A stretch of 22,810 bases of DNA from Pelargonium cotyledonis (GCA_036897625.1 JAYMTA010000952.1:1-22810), one strand, 5' to 3'; numbered from the stretch's first letter, positions 1 to 12,599 are shown. The notes: generated by a model from the sequence alone, not told the origin. Numbers and translations are program-made.

Positions 1-30
<30 letters not shown>
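1..30. repeat. (GA)n microsatellite at window edge
   Basis: Fifteen perfect GA dinucleotides begin the window, and the tract may continue to the left. A short alternating GT stretch follows at about 40-49. This is a simple sequence repeat with no visible gene context. Confidence 0.97.
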
Positions 31-33
<3 letters not shown>

Positions 34-1578
34 CACATTGTGTGTGTGTTTCGTTTGATACTGCACTTGGCTCAAATCCAAATCACGCTCTTTTTTTTTT
101 TTTTCTTTTTTTAAGTATCCAAACACTTAATTTGATATGCTTCAAATCTTTCATAAACTTCATAGAAGAAGAATCAGATCCGCCATTATTATGTACTTGA
201 AAACCCAAATACAGTCACTAATACTATTAATTAATACTGTTTTATAGAACTGTCGTCAGATCAGAGACCATGAAACTGCAGCCATATCAGGCTGTGATAT
301 CCTCAGATGCACCAATCCCTGCCCACGAATTTATTGTCTGTGCCTAATCTAAACCATATTATTCATATAATTAGGTGGTGACATAAATATAAGTTATTTA
401 TGGTCATCGAAGCCTCCTAGAAACTTAAATCTGTCTAAATACTGTTAGTCTCAGATTCAGAGACTCTGACTCCCAACATTTTACTGCCAAATAACTAGTG
501 TAATCGATGAACACGCGTAACTGAATCTCAATCTCTTCCAACGTTTCTTGTTAGTGTTCGTAAGGAGCTTTAGAAAAAAAGAATCTGGTAAGTAAAACTA
601 AAAGGTGATGCAAATTAACGAAAAGAAGAAGATGAACATTAGTGAAAGTCATGTCTGCCCGAGTAAAATCAGTACTAATTCTTAGTATACTAATTTGCAA
701 TGTTTCAAATAATTAGGTCGAATCAATGTTTTTCTCTCCTCTTTTTGAGGTATTAGAGCTCCCAACCTACTGCAAAAAAAAAAAAAAAAAAAAGAGGCTA
801 CTTTTAAGGAAGCAAAAAAGTCCTACCTTAGTCATAAGAATTTATCAAAACGCGCCCTTCTTGGAAGTTTCATCTTTATCCTAGTTGGCACCTTCTAAAA
901 GGAGGTATGTAGTAGAGTTGCCAAACAAGATCTTAGATCTACTTGACTCAGGTATTGGGTAAAATTCACACAATGATGTCGTAACCATAATGCTGTAAGT
1001 TTAATGAGTAGAAACCAACCAAATGCAAGTAGCTAGTGTAACCGTGTTAATGAGAAATTACTGCTTAGTACGATATGTACTATTTAGCAGTCATAAATGA
1101 TACATCTTTGTTTACAGATAAAACATGATGATCACTTAACGAAACTTTAGCTATCGTAAATGAAAAGTAATGGAAGGACTTGAAAAGTTTACAAATGTAC
1201 TATTTTTACTAACCTGAGATGATGGAAAATCGGCTTCATGACTAGATTGGTAGGTTTGATGAAGAGCCTCCGTTTATAGTTATGGGGAGATGAGATCGGA
1301 TAGTTCTTTCTTTGTTGCGTCCTTGCAGAGAAGGGCACAACTAGGGCAGTCAGAAATCTTGGTAAGTACAAATCGTGATGCGACTGAAGCTAAGAAATGC
1401 CTTGAGAAACAAATAACGAGACCAAAATTATTGCAACAGCATCAAATGACCGGCCGAATAGGGTGGGAAGTAAATAACTGACTTTGGCATTGCATTTGGA
1501 ATGAAAAACACAAGTAGGCAAGTTGAGGTCCTACTTGAGAAGAATATTTACATAAAACTTTGGGTTACGTATGTACAG
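31..1578. other. AT-rich non-coding stretch, 3' flank of the Spinster-like gene
   Basis: I see no supported gene here. The stretch holds homopolymer tracts (T-rich near 91-112, A-rich near 774-793) and only short open frames without recognisable protein features, for example 1290-1481 plus and 1189-1371 minus. The right end must contain the 3' untranslated region and polyadenylation site of the minus-strand transporter gene, whose stop codon is at 1579-1581, but I cannot place the site. Confidence 0.6.
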
Positions 1579-4500
1579 TTATGCTTCGACAGAGTTTTCT
1601 GCTAGCCCGTCTCTACTCTCTTCAAGCAACGGCTCAAATGAACCAACCTCTTCGTTGAACAAATCCACACTGGGTATGAAGATCCCTGTCGAAGTACAAA
1701 AATAGCACAACTTCATTACACGTTAAGCTCTACAGTTCTTGAAAGGTTTAGGCAAGTATAAAAATCTCGCTAATGCAGTCAGATTCCACGTCATTACTAC
1801 TAAACTTTCCAGTAATACGATTCGAGCTTTATATATAAAGTGAAGACTGGACAAATATGTACCCTAAGATTGTCCGGATGCTTACCTAGAAACCATATCC
1901 CGGCAGCTATAAACAGAATAGATGTCAAAATGAGTGTTGTTTCCCTCCAGTTATCAACTTGATCCTGTGTATGACATTCATCAAAGTCAAAATGAAGACT
2001 GAGAATGAGGTTAAAAGGTAGTTTATATTTCTGGGATAGATGGTACATGTTTTTATTTTCCGGCAGCACATTGGTTTGTGAATGTCAAGTAAAAAAAAGA
2101 AAAAAGAAACTAGTCATCACTTACCTGAAGGACCCCGACAAGTGGTGAGGAAGGCACATCTCCAAAGATGTGGATTGAAACGGTTGAGATAGCCATAGAT
2201 AATGGTCTCAAGCTTGGTTTGACACAATGAAGACACACATAATTTACTGGAGCCTGTAAGCGTAATATTACGTTGTTAGCAACATTTATAGAGCATGAAA
2301 GTAATACAAACTAAGTAAGCAACCCAAAAATTTGCTTGAAGAGCAGAAAATAGATAGCAATATCAAACGAAAAGCTAAAATTGGCGATGCTATTTATGCA
2401 AATCAACTGATCCAATGAGCTTTTTAGTTTCTCTTAAAATCATATTGATCAAGAACTCATCACTCAAGATTAGTAAACATTTGCAGATAATAACGATTGC
2501 ATAAAATGTGAGTAAAAGGACAGTGACAAGTGACTGGAGCCTAAAATGAAGCATAATGTAACTATCACAAGCTATGTGATTGATGGCAACTTGAAAGCAA
2601 TCAAATGTGAGATTCTGCATCAATCACAAAATTATTTTTCCGCTTTTCCGCTTTCTTATTAGAGATTATTATTTAAATAGGATGAACTCAAGTACACAGG
2701 ATGTACTAGATAACCTAATATGTAATGAGCACATACCTTTAATAGATACAAGAGTATTCATAAGCATAAACCACTAAAATACAATGATCCACAAAGGTTC
2801 CAATTGAGAAGGGTTTATACATGATAATTTAGAATCCTTAACACTAGGAACAGCTCCATAACGACCCAGATGTTGCAGATTAACACCCTAGTATATTTAG
2901 TAAAAACAAGTTTATTTTCAGTTCTCCTATTTAATTTTCATACTATAATGGGTAGAGGAAGAAAAAAAGAAATGAGCACTAAATCCATCCTCTTTCAGCA
3001 AGCAACAGCAAGACAAACTTCATTGAAGTAAATAAAGTAATAAGCACCTAAGGCCAACTAAATAAATCATAAAATTACCTGTGTGGCAAAGACTAGTATC
3101 TCACCCACTGCAAAAAGAGCTATGAAGCCATACAAGCTTTTGAGACAGAAGGCGCCGAAGCAAAATGCTGCACCAAGAAATGTTGCTCCAGAAAGAAGCT
3201 GTAAAAAACAAGAACCAAACGAGTAACTTATTGCAAGCAAAAAACCACAATACCTTGGAAACAGACCATTCCAATTTTTTTGAAGAGGAAATGAAATTCA
3301 TAATATAAGTAAGTCCTCCAGTTATACTAATACAAAAACTTACCTTAAAAGCATTTGGGATTGTGGCATCCATACGGTCAAGAATGAGACCTCCTGATAA
3401 TGTTCCCACAATTCCACAAACAATTGTAATCCCTCCAAATGTCAAATCCGGATCAGCCTATCAAAAGCCAGGTGTTAGCCAAAACATCCCGCCATAATAA
3501 GCGAGGCCAACAAAATAGCTCTTCTAAACAAGACAATTCCAGGAAGAAAGGAAACATGTTAACAGCAAGATGTTCAATGCAGAAAGGAAAGTTAGCAAAT
3601 AAGCATACCATATTATAAATGTTATACCCAGCCTTCGGTCCCCAATATGAATAAGCTCCAATGACAAAATTGTATGCAACATAGCCTGTCAGCCAATATA
3701 CAAAGATAATCAGCTTCTACCATGTCAAGAGATTACTACATATGGTAATGAAACTTGTATGTAAATAATGAAGCCACAATTTTGAAATGGATAACTGAGA
3801 ATATACCTAAGACATTGACAACATAAACTCTGTCAAGCAAAAGCACTTTCATATCTTTGGAAAACCTCCTGAACTGAATTAAAAAATTAGATGAATCCTT
3901 TGACCTGCCACACAAGAGGAGGACCGATCTATGATTAATAAGGATGTCAAGTTACATTTCTTTTGGTTACTATTTTGGTGAGGCATAGGTAACATAATCA
4001 ATTGGATTATAATGAAACAAAAGGCCTTCAACGAACACAGACAGCAATGATTTGCATGCTATATTAAACCCTAGAAACCAAAAATACATCCATTAAACGT
4101 ATTATATAGAAATAATGATCTTCATATTGACCGCACCATATCACCAAACTGAAAAAAATTAGTATAGGGAGATCAAAAAATATGTAAGACATAAACTAAA
4201 AGATGATTCGAACCCTTGATCTTCATTGCACAGATTGAGTGCCTAATTACCTACTTATAGTGTGTCTGAAGAATATACAAGATTCTCCTTATTACTAGAG
4301 TTGTCGGATTTGAAGAAAAAATAATTAAATACTGTTTTTTTTTTTTTTTTGTAATTTACCATTATCTATGTGCTGCAGTTCAATAAATCGGTATTACTTA
4401 ATTCCATTCACTTCCGAAAGCTGATATAATCCCTATAGACCGTCAATTCTCTTACTCACAAGTCAACCATTCTTGCAATTTGCATTTAAAATATTAACTT

Positions 4501-7500
4501 TTCTTAGTATTACTGAATCTTAATTCACACCGTCATCTCTATGAATAAAGAGAAATGGACAAAAGTTGAAGCGAAACTAACTCACTTGGTATTTGAAGCA
4601 TGCATAATATCATTCTCCACTGGGTTGCCATCTGTCTTTGAGATCTCTAAATCTGCAACTAGCAACAAAGGTAAGGATTGGCACAGGTGAAAGTATAACT
4701 TAGAATACATTACAACAATCAACCATAAAAAAGTAATTAATAAAGACAATAAAACAATATTAATAGAATCTTAATAATTTTAGAAACAATCAAGAATTGT
4801 TTATAACGATCAAACACCAAAGAAAATACAAAGTTAAGTGTTCCAAGTATTATTTATACTAATATTTTTAAATATAACACTGTGAAGCTATAGGTCAGTA
4901 GGTGATAGTAAGAGTCTAGAAATCCAGTTTGCACTCTGGATGATGGATTCTCATCCCAAACAGAAATGATAGAACAGCTTAATAAATGACGCAGAATTAC
5001 ATTTTAGGAATGCCCCTCTTAACGTCGGCAGTACAAGAGCTACTCTATCACTCCACTAAGAATGGCTCACTCTTCAACTAGGTTATGAACAAAACTCTTT
5101 TTTTTTTAATAATTAAACTCACATAGATGAAATAACAACAGCAGAACTGATAAAAATAATAAAACCAACAATGAAATTATTTGAACCTGTAGTTTCAATT
5201 GCAGAAGCAACTGTTTCACTAGACATCAAAGCTTTTGTTGATTCAACAGGAGCAAAACCTATGGTTACAAGTTGAATACAAGGCAAAACTCAATGAGGGT
5301 CAGACAAATTTTAGACATATTGACGCATAGACGACATGGTTTAAGCGTGCACCTTTCAGCTGCAAAGGTTGCATCACAAACCCCAATATTGCAAAGGGAA
5401 GCATCAAAATTGACTCTCCCCAGAATGCAACGCGCCAATTTATATAGGTGCCAACCTTAGATTCAGCAAACAGAAGATAATTATAATTACATGTTGCCAC
5501 ATGAATATCAAAGGAGTAATTCAACAAGTCATCATTTCCGGTGCTGAATCACTAAAAAAAGAAGGGGGAGTGGTGTTACTGTTAGGTTACTCAAACAGAG
5601 CACAGCAAGACAAACACATAACCAGAAGAAAACTATAGACTGTAGAATATTTCCAATCTCAGCTGCAGTACAATATGCTTAAATAACCACCACATCCCAT
5701 TACATCATTACAGCCTTTTTTGAAATTATATGAGAACTAAAGGAATAAATAAAATAAATACAAATTTATACACTTAATGAGCTATACAAACTTGATAACA
5801 TTTTATCTGTTTAAGCAACATTTACAATTTCATTATTTTCCCTACTTTTATCAATACAAACTCTTTTAAATTTCACTATATATAATGACATTGATTTCCA
5901 CAATTAGTCAAACAGTTGAAAACAACTCCTTGATCAATAACTGTAAGATCCTTGAGTAGAGACAGGAAATTATTCACTTCTTCTAGGTTTTTCTTTACTT
6001 ACCTCAGTAGAGAAAGGGAACTAGTGAAATGAATACATGTTGCACATCTTAGAGAGAACCAAACTTGAAAACAGATAGATACTTACCACTCCCCCATACA
6101 CATAGCCCAAGGCGACTCCAGTAGGTATACACATGTAAAACGTTGCAAGCCATGCAGTTTTCTGGTACCATGACAACAATTACTCAGCATAGTTTTGAAA
6201 TAAGGAGGTATTAACACAGCCTCAATGATGAAAAGAAACAAACCTGAGCCACAGGAGCATTGTCATCTATAAAAGGCGCTGCAAGACTTATGAAAGAAGC
6301 CTCACCAACACCAACCAACCTAAAAGGACAAATCCCATACTATAGGTAACTATCTATGACAGTAAATTCATAAAGCAATAATCAAACATTTGAGAGAAAT
6401 GGCATGCCAATACTTACATGCGGCATATTGTAATAGACCAAAAATTAAATGAGAAACCACAGCCAGCCGTCGCAATTGTCCAAACAGATAAACCAACTCC
6501 AATAAGCCTAAACGGATTATAGCTGCAATCACAATGTTGTGTAAGAACTAAAACAAAATGGATAAACTATAGCGGCAAATAGAACAGAGTTCCCTGAAAC
6601 ATTAAGAAAGACATAACTCAAAGTTAACACCCATGTCTAAATGGGTGTGTTTAACTTCAATTTGGCATTTAGAAAGGCATATAGATCAAAGTTGAGTAAC
6701 TTCCTATTCTACTAGCTAAACTACTTTTGCAGTACAATATCTCAAGGCCTGAAAAGTAATTTAAATCCAACTTCATGATCTGATACCACTACCATGCAAG
6801 GAACATAAGCTCATTGATTAGGGCTGTTTGTTTGTGGCCATCAAATAATATTCGATGTGCTCTTATATTCACAGCTCCCAAAGCCTTAACCTTCTACACT
6901 CATGACCGTCGTCCTACAGAATCCTAAGGCTAAGATGTTCAATCAACAACATTCACCTTTATTGACCTAGATACACTACAGAAATCATATTCAAAATTGA
7001 GAATTCTATTATGGACAAACTCATTGCCAAAACTTCAAATAATCAAGATGAGAGCGACTACTCAAGCCCAAATGAAGGTATTCACCTCTTTGCCAAGGAT
7101 GCAAATATAGGAGAAGCCACAAGAAGTCCAACCATAAATGCAGACGACAGGATACCGTCTTCAAAATTGTTCAAGTTAAAATCCCCTCTGCAAGCAACAT
7201 TGTGTGATGAGATCATTAAAAACAAAAATTCATGTGTGGTAAATGGTGATCTATATTATAAAGTGTTAATGATATACAATCATGTTACGCTATGCCTCTT
7301 TTATAATTGCCTCTTGCTTTAATGTTATTAAGTTAAATACACATTTATACACATTTGTGTTCAAGCACATCCAGGGGATGAGCAATAACATATGTGCATT
7401 GCAGAGAAATAGCACTTAGAAGATTAGCTCATACTATCCAAACACCATAGTACACAAACATGGCATATTATACTTGGATAGATTAGAATGTAATAAAATT

Positions 7501-8888
7501 AAACATAGTTTCTGATGTAGCTTCCATTTTAGTTAAACATTAGCATTAGAAGACAGTACAAATTGAGCTTTTAAAATAAAAATCATACAATAAAAAATGT
7601 TTTACACAATTGAAGAAGAAAAGAGTGTTCGGTAAAACTTACTGAATTCCAAAACCCTCGGTGCATACTCCACTATCTGTGCATGTGGTAAGATCCCCAT
7701 TTACACCATTACTTGCAATTGTTCCTCGATCCAGGTAATTTAACATATTGATCACACAAAAGACTATAAGCAACCTACAAAAGAAACAACATATCTGAAT
7801 AAGAGACTCCTCTTTTCCCCATAACCAACTTGATACTGATTACTGATATCTTATACATACAATAGTTCAATAACAGCAAATGCACCAATCTGAGTTTACA
7901 GTAAAATCAGATCAGTGTCTGCACTCTGCAGCAATAAACATCACCTCAATAGCAAAGAAACGGAGCTTTATTTATCATACCAAACACTATTGTTACCAAA
8001 CAAATTACAAGATAAACAAATGAGCAGCAAATGAACAAAGCACTCAGAAACTAAGACCTGTGCCGGTTTCACATTTTACAACCAATACTACACAATACCA
8101 GAAACTAACTTACACAAATGTCTTGCCAATGGTACACTATGATACTGTAAAATTAACTTATGCTATATGCCTATAAGTTATTAGGTTATCACACACACAC
8201 ACACAAACTCAGCTAATCATTATCCATCAAGGATTCACCCATTAACACTACATACAGTTGCTGATTCATGGCAGGAAAAAGTAGAAACTGAATCTGAACA
8301 ATACATAAAACTAATTCATAAAAAAAGTTACTTATGAAATTTCAAAAAATCTCCTTTTAATTGCTGATCACTACCAGACAAAATCAAATTCTACAATGCA
8401 GTGACACATTCTCATGTTTTCTCAGCAAACAAACACAGCTCCTGAACTTTCTAAGAACAAAATCAGCAAACAAACACAGCTCCTGAACTTTCTAAGAACA
8501 AAATCAGCAAACAGGAAGAAGAAGAAGCTCAATAAATTCAACATAAATCCAATAAATACATATATTACTTAAAATAGAAACTGAATTTGAACAATCCATA
8601 ATCTAATTCAGAAATATATAGCTTATGATCAAAGTTACCTAATCAAATTAATGCAAAATCAAACTATAATTAAATTCTACAACTGCAGCGACACATTTTC
8701 ATGTTTTCTCAGCAAACAAACACTGCTCCTGAATTTTCTAAGAACAAAATCCGGAAAAAAAAAAGAAGCAATCAATTCAACATAAATCTATGCATTAAAT
8801 GAAAGGAAAGAAACTAATTAAATTACTTTTTCGGAGTGAACCAAGAGGGATTGGGTGCTGCGTCGTTATCTTCTACGATTCCCCCCAT
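1579..8888 (-). CDS. Spinster-like MFS transporter (probable sphingolipid transporter spinster homolog), 16 exons, 505 aa
   Basis: Coding exons on the minus strand, in transcript order, are 8827-8888, 7643-7774, 7086-7187, 6418-6522, 6244-6319, 6087-6161, 5353-5455, 5187-5258, 4586-4652, 3807-3904, 3609-3685, 3344-3457, 3079-3198, 2125-2253, 1886-1964 and 1579-1685. They sum to 1518 bases, all introns are GT-AG, and phases agree at every junction. The product is a multi-pass MFS carrier. LNYLDRG (residues 32-38) ends the first membrane helix. RMLVGVGEASF (133-143) is typical of the family. A hydrophilic loop of about 80 residues (215-295) separates the two six-helix halves. GGLILDRM (345-352) repeats the MFS loop motif in the second half. 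APVNYVCLHCV (402-412) and DVPSSPLVG (433-441) are strongly Spinster-like, and the tail is acidic. Length fits the family. Animal Spinster proteins export sphingosine-1-phosphate or lysophospholipids; the substrate in plants is inferred. The start was chosen because the short hydrophilic N-terminus reads MGGIVEDND before PSWFTPKK. No frameshift or premature stop is seen, so it looks functional. Confidence 0.95.
4190..4265 (-). other. Possible tRNA-derived (SINE-like) relic in an intron
   Basis: Within the intron between exons 3807-3904 and 4586-4652, the minus strand carries GGTTCGAATC, close to the pol III B-box consensus GGTTCGANNCC. It is preceded by an ill-matched A-box-like stretch. No tRNA cloverleaf can be folded by eye and no target duplication was found. 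A chance match is nearly as likely. Confidence 0.15.
6621..6657. repeat. Short inverted repeat (hairpin) in transporter intron
   Basis: The left arm AAGTTAACACCCAT is complementary to the right arm ending GGGTGTGTTTAACTT, with a two-base bulge and a loop of about five bases. It lies in the intron between exons 6418-6522 and 7086-7187. It could be a remnant of a small inverted-repeat element, but no target duplication is obvious. Confidence 0.6.
8190..8205. repeat. (CA)n microsatellite in transporter intron 1
   Basis: Eight CA dinucleotides lie inside the first intron of the Spinster-like gene (7775-8826). No function is implied. Confidence 0.9.
8283..8790. repeat. Diverged tandem duplication within transporter intron 1
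   Basis: Copy 1 (about 8283-8551) and copy 2 (about 8576-8790) share the same order of blocks. Each starts with GAAACTGAAT, then has ATTCTACAA followed by GACACATT, then CATGTTTTCTCAGCAAAC, and ends with AATTCAACATAAATC. Copy 1 is longer because it contains an extra internal 41 bp duplication. Both copies lie wholly in the first intron, next to coding exon 1. Confidence 0.85.
8423..8504. repeat. Two perfect 41 bp tandem copies
   Basis: The block beginning CAGCAAACAAACACAGC occurs at 8423-8463 and again, identically, at 8464-8504, followed by a third partial start at 8505. A diverged single copy sits at about 8710-8752 in the second intron duplicate. The perfect identity points to a recent local duplication. 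Confidence 0.92.
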
Positions 8889-9091
8889 ATCTGTCACTAT
8901 TCTCCGACTCCGATTCGGTGCGTACCGATACTGACGGAACCGGCGGTGCTGATGACGGAAACCGGTGGTGATTCTTCTCCTTTACGTTAAGGAATGACGA
9001 TCCTCTGAAAGTTTAAACTCACCAACCTGTTCAAGTCAACAGCTAAAGAGCCCTGCAAGCCTGCAACTTCTGCTCTCGCTTCTCTCGTATT

Positions 9092-9101
9092 TATTTATAT
9101 A
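9092..9101 (-). promoter_or_regulatory. TATA box of the Spinster-like gene
   Basis: On the minus strand this reads TATATAAATA, a good plant TATA box. It lies about 200 bases upstream of the ATG at 8888, so transcription would start near 9060-9070 and give a leader of roughly 175-180 bases. The following leader is pyrimidine/purine-mixed with no upstream ATG that I noticed. The start position is inferred. Confidence 0.6.
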
Positions 9102-9650
9102 TTTGTATCATATATTTTCTAATATAATATACTTGTAGGATGTAGCAGTAAATTAGTACTATATTTTGATTTTTTTTTTTTTTTCTAAGGTTAATAGTAT
9201 TTTTTAGAATTTAGGTTTAAAGATATTTGTACCTGAGATATTCTTTTCAGGTTGCAAGATTTTTAGATCAAAAACGAAATTAATATTAATAACGATATAT
9301 ATATGATGTGACGTCACCTAAGATCGGAGGCTTCAGTAAAATAAAATAAATACTGAGGAATCCTAGTATTCCATATGATGGTAAAAGCCAATTTCATTTT
9401 TTGGAGCCAAAGCCAAGACTCCAGTGATGGCAGGTGAGTACACATACATTCATCTACATTCTACAGTAACTCTACCAACCATTCCTCAATAATACACATC
9501 TACAATTTGAAGAATAATCAAATCCCATAAAATCATTAACCCCAAGTACAAAATGATCACATCTAAGACTACAAAGGACCATTACATTTTTTCTGCTGCA
9601 AAATTGGAACGATGACAATAGACAACATTTGCAGGATCGAGTTCGCCAGA
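9102..9650. other. Intergenic spacer between the SPT2 gene and the Spinster-like gene
   Basis: This compact spacer contains the upstream promoter of the transporter (left side) and the 3' untranslated region of the SPT2 gene (right side, stop codon at 9651-9653). A T-rich tract lies near 9170-9184. The short open frames here (for example 9472-9654 minus) run into the SPT2 last exon in the wrong frame and have no support as genes. Confidence 0.6.
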
Positions 9651-12195
9651 TCACCGCTGAGCCATCTTTTGCTTTCTTCGCAGTGCTTCTCGCCTCTCTT
9701 CTTCTTCTATCTTCCTAAGTTCCTCTTCATCCTCCTTTTTCGCTATTCTTGCACTGTGTTACAATTTGGTGATGTTCAATACACATGTATATATATAAGA
9801 CAAGTTTAACAAAGCAAAGAAATATACGTCAAAATATAATTTGAATGGATGGAACTCCCAAGTTACTAACCTTCTTTTCTCCTCTCTCATGATGTCATCA
9901 AAGTTCGCTTCCATATCACTATCATCATCGTTGTCAGCATACCTGTTAGGATTATACCTGGAAATAACCAAAACACTACAATGTAACTAAACGTCTAAAA
10001 CCTGCTTTTGATGAATAAATTAAAGCAACTTTTTTCAGCAATCACATTCTTTTCATCCCTTTTCCCAGAAAAAGACTAGCATATTGATACTCTTCACAAC
10101 CCTAATACTTGTAGCATTAGACCACTTTACTTCCATGAACAGGCCCATAATACCATTTCAGCCAATAAAAAGGAAATGACAAATGTATAGAACAAAAAAG
10201 GAGCTTTACTTGAACAGTTTTCTGATCTCAGCAATAGGATCAGGACTGCCGGAGTTCCTTCTTACAGGCTTCTTCTTTGGGCGGTCATCTCGCATGGGGG
10301 CACGGGATTGTGGTAGTGGTTTTGTTGTCTGTTAAAAAAAATCATGGAGTGTGAGAAATAAAACAATTAGACAGAAGAATATATATGAAAAGTTAAAAAA
10401 CAAATACAGATAAACAGAGAGCATGAGTTTCAACCTGAAGTTTTGATGAAGCTAATGATTGCTTTGAAACTGTTTGATCCCTATTGGGTTCTAGTCTTCC
10501 CCTTGTATGTTCCAAGTGCTGCTTTGGAGCAGATGAGGGGAACTTTGAAGATGATGGTTTGTGCAAACCAGGGACCGAATTCCTCATACTAGAAGCGGAC
10601 GCATTTTTCTCCATGGCAGCAACAGGCTTCTTCAAAGGCAAGCCTTTTGGCCCAACAGGCCGGCCAGGCCCATTCCCACTCTTATTACCAATTTGTTTCC
10701 TAGGATCAACTGATGACGAATTGAGCTTACTAGCAGAGGTTAGCTTGGGCACTACTTTCGAATGCATCTGGCCATTCCTGGAAACTGGTTTCCTTTCATC
10801 ATGGCCACGGTTAATATGTCTGCTACTATCACTGGATGGTTGTTTCCTCTTCATCAGCAGATCAGCTGATCCACCTAATCGCGTCTCTTCAAAATCACAA
10901 CAAAACTCTCTAAGATTTTCCTGTCACATAGTATGTTCTAAGTTCCATTACACATATTAACGGTGTTAACAATATACCAGAATTTGATTTAGAGACAGTT
11001 CGAGGTGGAGGCTCTTTTCTAGAATTTGAAGTTTCCGCATCATCTGACAAAAGGAATGAATAATCTCTGGTATCCTTAAGTTTTTGAACTTTCGTCTTCA
11101 GCTGCACATTAGACGATTAGGAACGCATCAGATATCAGAGGTCTTTTCAGAGTGAAAATATCAAACCATAAATGTCGTGTTTTCTACCTCATTTGTGACT
11201 CTGGATATCTGGCCACTAACACCAGGCTTTGATCCAGCTGTAGTTGAAGTAGAACTCTTTTTGTTCTGCAAACGAAAAGTGGTGTCATGAAGATTTGAAT
11301 ACACCTAGAACTCAACATTGTATCAGAAAACTGTGCCACCACAAACATGAAGGAACTCAAACTCCAAGACAACAGCTCCAACACATGAATTATGAGAGGC
11401 ACAAAGTTTATTTGAACACATTCATATTTTGCAAACAATCACAAATTTCTTTATAAACATAAGCACTCATATTAATTTAGAAGAAAGAACCTATATTGAG
11501 CAAGCGAATCTATATAGAAGCAAAAAAAAAACAAAGCTTTTTTTAGACATACACCATGATAGGCATTCTGAACCTTGGATGCCAAATGAGTGTTCTCTAA
11601 TAGCGACTTGCTTTCTTGAATTACTCTTTGAGCAATAACTGGCTGAGATGGCCCAAAGAATGATCCATAACTGCATAAATGAAATGAGTGAAGACCATAA
11701 AGCAAATCAATCAAAAGACTTATCAAACATATCAGGAAAATGCAACTTTCAAAGCATCTTATACGTTGCCTAAACTACTGTATAGAAAAGGTTGGGGAAA
11801 TCACGCACTTATCATACGGAAGTTTCTGCCTTTTGTTCTGGGAACTGGAGGAAGAAGAACCATGTTCCCTCTTCATCTGCTTCCTAATCGATTCCTTCAG
11901 TCTTTCCCTCAATTCAAGGTACTCCATTTCCTCCTGAGTCGGCTTCCGTCCTTCTTCCTCTTCTTCTTCCTCCTCATATTCATACCCCTCTTCCTCTCCA
12001 CCTTCTTCTTGCTCCTCTTCATCCACATAATCATCATAGTACTCATCAGGCTCCTACAGATCAAAATAAACAAAAACAGCTCTTTTATTCAAATAACTCC
12101 ACAGTTCACACCAAATTATCATATTAAACCCAAAATTTCAAAAACAGATTCAGATAGTGAACTATTCATACCTCTTCTCCGTCGTACTCCCGCAT
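9651..12195 (-). CDS. SPT2 family chromatin protein / histone chaperone, 9 exons, 449 aa
   Basis: Coding exons on the minus strand, in transcript order, are 12172-12195, 11809-12053, 11553-11670, 11188-11265, 10978-11101, 10435-10886, 10210-10328, 9871-9957 and 9651-9753. They sum to 1350 bases with consistent phases and GT-AG borders. Residues 19-43 form a strongly acidic Glu/Asp tract, followed by a basic, probably helical segment (RKPTQEEMEYLELRERLKES). Residues 91-97 read YGSFFGP. The middle (about 198-347) is low-complexity, rich in Ser, Lys, Pro and Gly. The C-terminal ~65 residues are the SPT2 signature: IRKLFKYNPNRYADNDDD, then DMEANFDDIMREEKRRS, then a charged helix ending KMAQR. In yeast and animals this C-terminal domain binds histone H3-H4 and SPT2 acts with transcription elongation; a nuclear role here follows from family membership. 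The donor at 11553 (GTATGT) was chosen over one two bases earlier because only it keeps frame with the next exon. The gene appears intact. Confidence 0.95.
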
Positions 12196-12217
12196 TGTCG
12201 CTTCTTCGAATCACCAA

Positions 12218-12461
12218 CTAACCAGTCAAAACTCGCAAAAATCAAGTTCCTGGCAGTAATTTATACCAACACTCAATATAACAAACCAGAAATCAACTTC
12301 AACGAATCCAATTCGTAGTACAAACTCAATTATCGCTACGTTAAGTATACAAGAACTACAAAAAACACAGAAATCGGTGAAATTAAAGGTTTCAATGAAT
12401 CAAATCACCAAAAGTGATGCCGGAATCCCGATAATGGCTCGAGCAGAGAACAGTTCCTCAC
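12218..12461 (-). other. Probable 5' leader intron of the SPT2 gene
   Basis: On the minus strand a donor GATTCG|GTGAGG at 12461 and an acceptor ...GGTTAG at 12218 would remove 244 bases upstream of the ATG (12195). The sequence between is AT-rich, unlike the flanking leader. I infer it from splice-site context only. Confidence 0.45.
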
Positions 12462-12570
12462 CGAATCTTCTAGACTCTTCATCTAGGTTTTCAACAACAC
12501 TGCGAACACCGACTCCGCTGCTCCTGCTGCAGAGGCGGCACTGTCTTCCAAGTCTTCAGTTACGGATGTG

Positions 12571-12587
12571 GCTAGGGTTAGGGTTTT
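12571..12587 (-). promoter_or_regulatory. Telo-box (AAACCCTAACCCTA) in SPT2 leader/promoter
   Basis: The minus strand reads AAAACCCTAACCCTAGC, two overlapping telo-box motifs. In plants telo-boxes are common near the transcription start of genes for chromatin, translation and cell-cycle functions and are bound by telomere-repeat-binding factors. Its position about 380 bases upstream of the SPT2 ATG, just before the proposed leader intron, fits that use. Confidence 0.65.
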
Positions 12588-12599
12588 GAGAGAGTTGCG

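Noticed and set aside
4190-4265. A functional tRNA gene
   Set aside because: Only a B-box-like motif is present; no cloverleaf, anticodon arm or acceptor stem can be built.
7011-7322. A 103-codon plus-strand open frame
   Set aside because: It is antisense to transporter exon 7086-7187 and flanking introns; the minus-strand exon fits the Spinster family and phases perfectly.
10484-10960. A 158-codon plus-strand open frame
   Set aside because: It is antisense to SPT2 exon 6, which is open because of low-complexity Ser/Pro/Lys coding; it has no promoter or protein features of its own.
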